Positions 58,654 to 64,000 of a stretch of 64,000 nucleotides of DNA are shown in pieces. The notes under the pieces were generated by a model. It saw only the letters and a program-made list of their open reading frames with translations. It was not told the DNA's origin and searched no databases. The first letter of the stretch is position 1. Each line of letters begins with the position of its first letter. The translations under genes and the position numbers were made by a program. Origin of the DNA: Brevundimonas sp. 357 (lineage in GTDB: Bacteria; Pseudomonadota; Alphaproteobacteria; Caulobacterales; Caulobacteraceae); NCBI RefSeq assembly GCF_003938605.1, contig NZ_RHWX01000007.1:1-64000 (forward strand). The letters run 5' to 3'.

Positions 58654-60156
58654 TCAGCCCTGGGCGGCGTGGCCCTTGCCGCCGTTCGACGGACGGCGAC
58701 GACGCGGGCGGCGTTGCAGCTCGCCGACCGGCTTGGGCTCGGCCGCCGGGGCGGCGCGCGCCGACGAACGGGCGCGGTCGCCCGCCATCGGATCATAGGC
58801 CGCCGCCGGACGCTCGGCCGCAGGCGCGCCGTTGCGGCCGCGACGCTGGCGGTGCGGCTGACCGCCGCCCTCCTGCTTGACGCCTTCGCGGTGCGGGTTG
58901 CGCCCGCCGCGACGGCCGCCGCGCCCTTCGCCGTCCGAACGGCCTTCACGCTCGGGCAGGGTGGCCTTCTTGGCCACGCCCGCCGACATGATGGAGGCGT
59001 CCAGCTGGGCCAGGGCCTTGTCGTTGCGGCGGTCGATCGCCGGGATCTTCTGGCGCGTGACCTTCTCGATGTCCTTCAGCAGCTTCATCTCGTCGCCGGC
59101 GACGAAGCTGATGGCGGTGCCGTCCTTGCCCGCGCGGGCCGTACGGCCGATGCGGTGGACATAGGCTTCCGGCACATAGGGCAGCTCGAAGTTCACCACG
59201 TGGGTGACCTTGTCCACGTCGATGCCGCGCGCGGCGATGTCGGTGGCGACCAGGACGCGCAGCTTGCCGTTCTTGAAGGCTTCCAGCGCGCGCTCGCGCT
59301 GGGGCTGGCTCTTGTTGCCGTGGATGGCCCCGGCCTCGACGCCGCCGGCCTCCAGATAGGCCGCGACCTTGTCGGCGCCGTGCTTGGTCTTGGTGAAGAC
59401 CAGGCAGCGCGTATAGGCGGGATCAGAGAACAGCTCGGTCAGCAGGGCGCGCTTCTTGCCCTGTTCGATCCAGATCACCGACTGCTTGATGCGCTCGACC
59501 GTGGTCGACTGCGGCGTGACCTGGACCTTGACCGGATCCTTCAGCAGCTCGCCAGCCAGCTTGCCGATCTCCGACGGCATGGTGGCCGAGAAGAACAGGT
59601 TCTGGCGCTTGGCCGGGATGCGGCTGACGATCTGGCGGATAGGCTTGATGAAGCCCAGGTCCAGCATCTGGTCGGCTTCGTCCAGGACGAAGATTTCCGT
59701 CGAGCTGAGGTCCAGCGTCTTCTGCTGCAGGTGGTCCAGTAGGCGGCCCGGCGCGGCGACCAGAACGTCGAGACCCTGTTGCAGGGCGCGCTCCTGCGGG
59801 CCGTATTTCACGCCGCCGAAGATGACGGCGACGCGGAAGCCCAGGTGGGCGCCGTATTGCTTGAAGCTGTCGGCGATCTGGGTCGCCAGCTCGCGCGTGG
59901 GGCTCAGGATCAGGGCGCGCGTGGTGCGCGGCTTGGGCGCCACGCGGTTCTCGGCCAGGCGATGCAGGATCGGCAGGGCGAAGGCCGCCGTCTTGCCGGT
60001 GCCGGTCTGGGCGATGCCCAGCAGATCCTTGCCCTTCATGACGTCGGGGATGGACTTGGCCTGGATCGGCGTCGGCTTCTCATAGCCGGTCGACGCCAGG
60101 GCGGTCAGGAGAGCCTTGTTCAGGCCCATGGATTCGAAGGTGATGGTGTCGCTCAC
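58654..60156 (-). CDS. DEAD-box ATP-dependent RNA helicase (RhlE type)
   Basis: 500 residues with all helicase motifs: TPIQAKSIP (Q), AQTGTGKTAAF (I), PTRELA (Ia), VLDEADQMLD (II), FSATMP (III), ARGIDVDKV (V) and HRIGRTARAG (VI). The C-terminal 110 residues are a disordered Arg/Gly-rich RNA-binding tail. It probably remodels structured RNA in ribosome assembly or decay, possibly under cold stress. It starts at a GTG. Confidence 0.94.
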   Translation of the reverse strand: MSDTITFESMGLNKALLTALASTGYEKPTPIQAKSIPDVMKGKDLLGIAQTGTGKTAAFALPILHRLAENRVAPKPRTTRALILSPTRELATQIADSFKQYGAHLGFRVAVIFGGVKYGPQERALQQGLDVLVAAPGRLLDHLQQKTLDLSSTEIFVLDEADQMLDLGFIKPIRQIVSRIPAKRQNLFFSATMPSEIGKLAGELLKDPVKVQVTPQSTTVERIKQSVIWIEQGKKRALLTELFSDPAYTRCLVFTKTKHGADKVAAYLEAGGVEAGAIHGNKSQPQRERALEAFKNGKLRVLVATDIAARGIDVDKVTHVVNFELPYVPEAYVHRIGRTARAGKDGTAISFVAGDEMKLLKDIEKVTRQKIPAIDRRNDKALAQLDASIMSAGVAKKATLPEREGRSDGEGRGGRRGGRNPHREGVKQEGGGQPHRQRRGRNGAPAAERPAAAYDPMAGDRARSSARAAPAAEPKPVGELQRRPRRRRPSNGGKGHAAQG

Positions 60157-60433
60157 GTCTGTCTTTCACGAACGGCGGCGCGCGCGGCTGGACGAACCAG
60201 CCTTCACAAAGGGCGCACGTCGCCTGCCCGAAATCGGGCGGGGAACGGGCGCCGCCCCGCGTGTATGGACGACGTATGAAATCGAATGAGCCGGCCGCTC
60301 GACAGACAGGCCTTCCGGGGAGGGAGGCCAAACACGCGCTGGAGGCGCCGGTCACCGCATTGTGCGATGCAGCGCAGATGGGCCTCAATAGCGGCCAAGT
60401 CAAGGCGCCCGGCTGGAATGGGCGTGCGAAAGC
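60157..60433 (-). promoter_or_regulatory. Structured upstream region of the RNA helicase gene
   Basis: 277 bases without a gene. It contains several hairpins: GGCTGG-N5-CCAGCC (60190-60206 region), GCCCG-N4-CGGGC and GGCCT-N11-AGGCC further upstream. A long folded leader is common for helicase mRNAs that control their own level. No promoter is convincingly placed. Confidence 0.35.
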
Positions 60434-61081
60434 CTAAAGCAGGCTCACGGCCATATTCACCGCCAGGGCCAGGATCACCGTGTTGAAGACGAAGGCGATC
60501 AGGCTGTGCACGGTGGCGATCCGGCGCAGTTTACGGCTGCTGATCTGGATGTCGGCCGTCTGGCTGGCCACGCCGATGATCAGGGAGAAATGCAGGAAGT
60601 CGCCGTAGTCCGCCTCTTCTTCGCCGGGAAAGATCAACCCGCGCCGATCGCCGCCGCCGCGAGCGGGCGCATAGAACTCATGGGCGTAGTGTAGGGCGAA
60701 CAGGACGTGGGTGAACAGCCAGGAGGCGACGATGGTGCCGAGGGAGAACAACGCCTCGCCCAGGCTCGGCTTGCCGCCGTCCGCCGTCTCCATGACGATC
60801 ACGAAGACGCTGGCCGCCGCCGCCAGCAAACTGAGCGGCAGGACGGCGCCGCCCGCCTGATCCAGGTCCGCCGCCCGCTTGCGAATGGCCGACGCCGTGC
60901 GATGGCGATACAGGCGGATGAAGGTGAGACTCAGGAAGACGCTGACGCTGGCGTCCCAGGCGGCGGCGATCCGCATCGGCCAGTCCCAGACGGCGGGCGT
61001 CAGCCCCACCGCGACCGCCAGCACGGCGAGCCCCAGCCACAGGGCGAAATGCAGACGGAAGATGCGCGCGACCCGCTTCAT
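60434..61081 (-). CDS. DUF1345 integral membrane protein
   Basis: 215 residues with about five hydrophobic helices. The segment DYGDFLHFSLIIGVASQTADIQISSRKLRR is the DUF1345 signature. Function unknown. It lies 54 bases after the Rieske oxygenase gene on the same strand and may be co-transcribed. Confidence 0.88.
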   Translation of the reverse strand: MKRVARIFRLHFALWLGLAVLAVAVGLTPAVWDWPMRIAAAWDASVSVFLSLTFIRLYRHRTASAIRKRAADLDQAGGAVLPLSLLAAAASVFVIVMETADGGKPSLGEALFSLGTIVASWLFTHVLFALHYAHEFYAPARGGGDRRGLIFPGEEEADYGDFLHFSLIIGVASQTADIQISSRKLRRIATVHSLIAFVFNTVILALAVNMAVSLL

Positions 61082-61135
61082 GGCCGCATGATTACGCTAT
61101 TAAGCGCCGACGACCAGAGCCCCCCGCCCTGACCA

Positions 61136-62251
61136 TCAGCTCTTCCAGCGCAGCACCGTCTCCTTGATCGGATTGACGAAGGCGCGGCCCTCGGCGCGGC
61201 TCTTCAGCCATTCGCGCTTCAGCTGCTGATACCATTTGGCCTGTTTGTCGGCGTCGTCGATCCAGATCAGGGCCGGGTCGTACTTCAGCCCCTCGTTCTG
61301 CAGGTTCACCATGCCGCCGTCCTGCTTCAGGAAGGCGACGACGCCCATCCGCAGGAAGGGCTTGGCGATGCCGAACACCCAGTGGTCGGACCAGAAGATC
61401 TGAGTGATGCGGGTCTTGGTCTCGCTGACCGGCGTCAGGCAGGTCAGGGCCAGCACCTGCTTTGCCCCCACCTGGATATGCTCCCAGCGATAGCCCGGCA
61501 GGCGGAAGGTGATCTCGGTCGCAGGCGCCCCGCCCAGCACCTTATAAAGGCGGCTGTTCGACGACGGCGCATGGCGCACCATGGCCCAGCCGAAATCCAC
61601 CGGGGCGAAAGTCTTGGCCTTCTCGTGCATCGAATGTTCGGAACGCCACCACCACTGCTGGTGGACATAAGGCCCGTGGGCGGGGTCCATCAGGCCGACG
61701 ACGGCGTGGTCGATATGGCTGTCGAAATCCATCCATTCGATCAGACGCGGCTGGCCGACGGCGCCGGGAAACTGCGGCGGCTCCTGATCCGGTTCAGACG
61801 GGTTGCGGGCGTCGGCGGCCATCCAGACGAAGACCATGCCCTGGCTCTCGCGCACCGGATAGGAGCGGACCTTGATGCGGTTCGCCTCGAACGCCTGATC
61901 CTCGACCAGCGACGGGATGGCCGCGCACACCCCGTCCGGCCGGAAGCGCCAGCCGTGATAGGGGCATTCGATCGTCTCGCCCTCGCCCGGCTTCTCGACC
62001 AGCCGCCCGGCCGACAGCGGCGCCGCGCGATGGGGGCAGATGTCGCGCATGCCATAGACCTCGCCCGCGCGGGTGCGCCCGATCAGGACCGGCTCGCCCA
62101 TGATCTCATAGCGTTTCAGGCTGGCGACCGGCACGTCGCGCGCCAGGGCGACGAAATACCAGGCGTCGGTGACGAAGCCCTTGCCGAAGGCCGTCGGCGG
62201 GGCTTTGGCTTCAGGCGTGGCGGATGATGCGGGCGCGGCGTCTGCGGTCAT
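61136..62251 (-). CDS. Rieske [2Fe-2S] aromatic ring-hydroxylating oxygenase
   Basis: 371 residues from the ATG at 62251, which follows AAGG; longer frames run upstream without a site. The Rieske cluster ligands are in DICPHRAAP and ECPYHGW. The C-terminal half carries a mononuclear iron site suggested by DHAVVGLMDPAHGPYVH. It resembles the vanillate demethylase/pheophorbide-a-oxygenase-like group. Substrate and reductase partner are not evident from context. Confidence 0.88.
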   Translation of the reverse strand: MTADAAPASSATPEAKAPPTAFGKGFVTDAWYFVALARDVPVASLKRYEIMGEPVLIGRTRAGEVYGMRDICPHRAAPLSAGRLVEKPGEGETIECPYHGWRFRPDGVCAAIPSLVEDQAFEANRIKVRSYPVRESQGMVFVWMAADARNPSEPDQEPPQFPGAVGQPRLIEWMDFDSHIDHAVVGLMDPAHGPYVHQQWWWRSEHSMHEKAKTFAPVDFGWAMVRHAPSSNSRLYKVLGGAPATEITFRLPGYRWEHIQVGAKQVLALTCLTPVSETKTRITQIFWSDHWVFGIAKPFLRMGVVAFLKQDGGMVNLQNEGLKYDPALIWIDDADKQAKWYQQLKREWLKSRAEGRAFVNPIKETVLRWKS

Positions 62252-62350
62252 GGCCGCCTTGTAGCAGCAGGGACGGCTGGCCGTCCAAAGGCCATTCCCT
62301 TCCTCAGCCGATGAATTAATCTGTCTCAAATTCTCTTTGGGAGAGACGCC

Positions 62351-63295
62351 TTGATCCGCACCGCCTCCGCCGCCTTCATCGCCGCCGCCCTGCTGCTGGC
62401 CGCCGCGCCCGCCCTGGCTCAGGACGGCCACGTCAACCACGCGGCCCACGGCGCGGCGCACGCCGCCTTTGCGTCCGACCGCCTCAGCGTCCGCGTCGAC
62501 GGGCCGGAAGGCGCGCCCGATCTGATCCTGATCCCCGGCCTGTCGTCCTCGCCCGACATCTGGCAGGGCACGGTCGAGCACCTGGCCGGGCGCTATCGCA
62601 TCCACCGCATCCACGTCGCCGGTTTCGCGGGCGCCGCGCCGCAAGCCAACGCCCAGGGCGATGCGCCCCAGCCGGTCGGCGCCCCCGTGGCCGAAGAGAT
62701 CGCCCGCTACATCCGCGAACAGCATCTGAACAAGCCCGCCGTCGTCGGCCACTCCATGGGCGGAACCATGGGCATGATGCTGGCCGCGCGTCACCCTGAT
62801 CTGGTCGGCAAGTTGATGGTCGTGGACATGATCCCCTTCATGGGCGCCATGTTCGGCGCGCCGGGAACAACGGCCGAAAGCGTGACCCCCGTCGCCGACC
62901 AGATCTGGACCGCCCAGTCCGCCAGCCCGCGCGAGGCCTACGTCGCCCAGGCCACCACCGCCATCAACGGCATGATCAATACCGAGAGCCGCCGCGAGGA
63001 GGCGCTTGAGGACATGCGCAACAGCGACCAGAAGGTCTCGGCCGCCGCCTTCCGCGAACTGGTCACGACCGACCTGCGCCCCGAACTGGCGAAGATCACC
63101 GTCCCGACCCAGGTGCTCTACGTCAAGTTCAACGACGCCCGCATGACCGACGCCGTCACCGACGCCATCTATCAGATGTCCTTCGCGACCCTGCCCGGCG
63201 CGAAGCTGAAGCGCATCGACGACAGCGCCCACTTCATCATGTTCGACCAGCCGACGGCCTTCTACGGCGAACTGGACGCCTTCCTGGCCAAATGA
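62351..63295 (+). CDS. Exported alpha/beta hydrolase
   Basis: 314 residues from a TTG with GGGAGAG upstream. A Sec signal (…LLLAAAPALAQ) is followed by a histidine-rich linker (DGHVNHAAHGAAHAAF). The hydrolase fold has the nucleophile elbow GHSMGG, an oxyanion region LIPGLSSSPDIW and the catalytic histidine in DDSAHFIMFDQP. Probably a periplasmic esterase. Its stop overlaps the methyltransferase start as ATGA. Confidence 0.9.
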   Translation: MIRTASAAFIAAALLLAAAPALAQDGHVNHAAHGAAHAAFASDRLSVRVDGPEGAPDLILIPGLSSSPDIWQGTVEHLAGRYRIHRIHVAGFAGAAPQANAQGDAPQPVGAPVAEEIARYIREQHLNKPAVVGHSMGGTMGMMLAARHPDLVGKLMVVDMIPFMGAMFGAPGTTAESVTPVADQIWTAQSASPREAYVAQATTAINGMINTESRREEALEDMRNSDQKVSAAAFRELVTTDLRPELAKITVPTQVLYVKFNDARMTDAVTDAIYQMSFATLPGAKLKRIDDSAHFIMFDQPTAFYGELDAFLAK

Positions 63296-63912
63296 GCCAC
63301 CCAGCCGCGGATCGGATCGTCGGCCTTTATCAGGACAAGGCGGCGGACTGGATTCGCGACCGGGGCGCTGTTCTGCGCCGTCATGACGGCGATTGGGACG
63401 AGGTCGCCTGGCTGGATCGCTTCACAGAAGGCTGGCCGCCCGTCGCCCGCGTGCTGGACGTCGGCTGCGGCTCGGGCTGGCCGATGGGCGCCGCCCTGCT
63501 GGAACGCGGCTTCGAGGTCGTCGGCGTCGACGCCTCGCCCGGCCTGATCGCCCATGCGCGCGAGACCCTGCCCAAAGGCGACTGGCGCGTCGGCGACATG
63601 CGCGACGGCCTGCCGGACGGCGCCTTTCACGGCGTGCTGGCCTGGCACAGCCTGTTCCACCTGACGCCGGAAGCGCAGACGGCGGTCCTGCCCGCCCTGG
63701 CCGCCCGTGTGACGCCCGGCGGACGGCTGATGTTCACCGCCGGTCCCGCCCACGGCGAGGCGATCGGCGAATGGCGCGGCGAAGCGCTCTATCACGGCAG
63801 CCTGGACCCCGACGCCTATCGCGCCCTGCTGGCCGAGGCCGATCTGACGGTGGAGAACGCCGGCGACAACGGCGTCTGGCTGGCCCGGCGCGCCATTCTT
63901 TCGGCGAAATAG
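63292..63912 (+). CDS. Class I SAM-dependent methyltransferase
   Basis: 206 residues with motif I VLDVGCGSGWPMG (about 54-66), an acidic motif II (VVGVDASPGLI) and the post-motif GVLAWHSLFHL, typical of Methyltransf_11/25 enzymes. The substrate is unknown. It is coupled to the upstream hydrolase by a 4-base overlap. Nothing is recognised in the last 88 bases of the window. Confidence 0.9.
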   Translation: MSHPAADRIVGLYQDKAADWIRDRGAVLRRHDGDWDEVAWLDRFTEGWPPVARVLDVGCGSGWPMGAALLERGFEVVGVDASPGLIAHARETLPKGDWRVGDMRDGLPDGAFHGVLAWHSLFHLTPEAQTAVLPALAARVTPGGRLMFTAGPAHGEAIGEWRGEALYHGSLDPDAYRALLAEADLTVENAGDNGVWLARRAILSAK

Positions 63913-64000
63913 GCGCTCACGCTGCCGTGATCGGAAACGGGGGCGTTTTCGTCGGCGACGCGAACGGCTAGGGTTCGCGCCGCTGGCATAGAGGGATGTT

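Overview
This 64 kb window is high-GC, densely coded chromosomal DNA that looks like an alphaproteobacterium of the Caulobacterales, most probably Brevundimonas. The supports are a ChpT-type histidine phosphotransferase with a CheY/CheR pair, a TonB-dependent receptor, an M13 peptidase, a PQQ-dependent glucose dehydrogenase, a DUF1345 protein and an overall compositional match. The genus call is inference from gene content.

Layout. Left edge (1-546): a minus-strand promoter resembling those of stable-RNA operons, then a plus-strand attenuator whose 46-codon leader peptide carries 12 branched-chain residues in a 16-residue run. 592-10649: one tightly packed plus-strand operon, ilvD-ilvC-ilvG-ilvM-leuA-ilvE-leuC-leuD-leuB, closed by a terminator. 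It covers almost all steps from pyruvate to valine and leucine. Its acetolactate synthase is of the IlvG/IlvM kind and its LeuA lacks the C-terminal regulatory domain. 10703-17386: a TetR repressor divergent from a tripartite RND efflux operon, with an inverted repeat over the shared promoters. 17575-20006: proBA. 20049-28730: a PQQ glucose dehydrogenase divergent from gltDB. 28817-37154: a TetR regulator, an M13 peptidase, then a minus-strand run: hydroxyacyl-CoA dehydrogenase, two membrane proteins and hisS, with YggT upstream.

37277-42936: a tRNA-Ala(CGC) gene whose 3' end serves as the attachment site of a 5.6 kb integrated element. The element is bounded by a 19-bp direct repeat. It carries a frameshifted tyrosine integrase, an XRE regulator, a serine resolvase with a res-like array of half-sites, and at least five small unrecognised membrane or secreted proteins. 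It has visibly lower GC than its surroundings and is the least explained part of the window.

42994-63912: backbone genes again. These are a nucleotide-sugar epimerase, a membrane M28 peptidase, a TonB receptor divergent from a Tat-exported 5'-nucleotidase-like enzyme, chpT-cheY-cheR, cysQ, bolA with a degenerate aldo/keto reductase, map-radC-GNAT, a CinA-like protein, a FadL-type porin, a RhlE-type RNA helicase, DUF1345, a Rieske oxygenase, an exported alpha/beta hydrolase and a methyltransferase. No CRISPR array, rRNA gene or recognisable defence system was seen.
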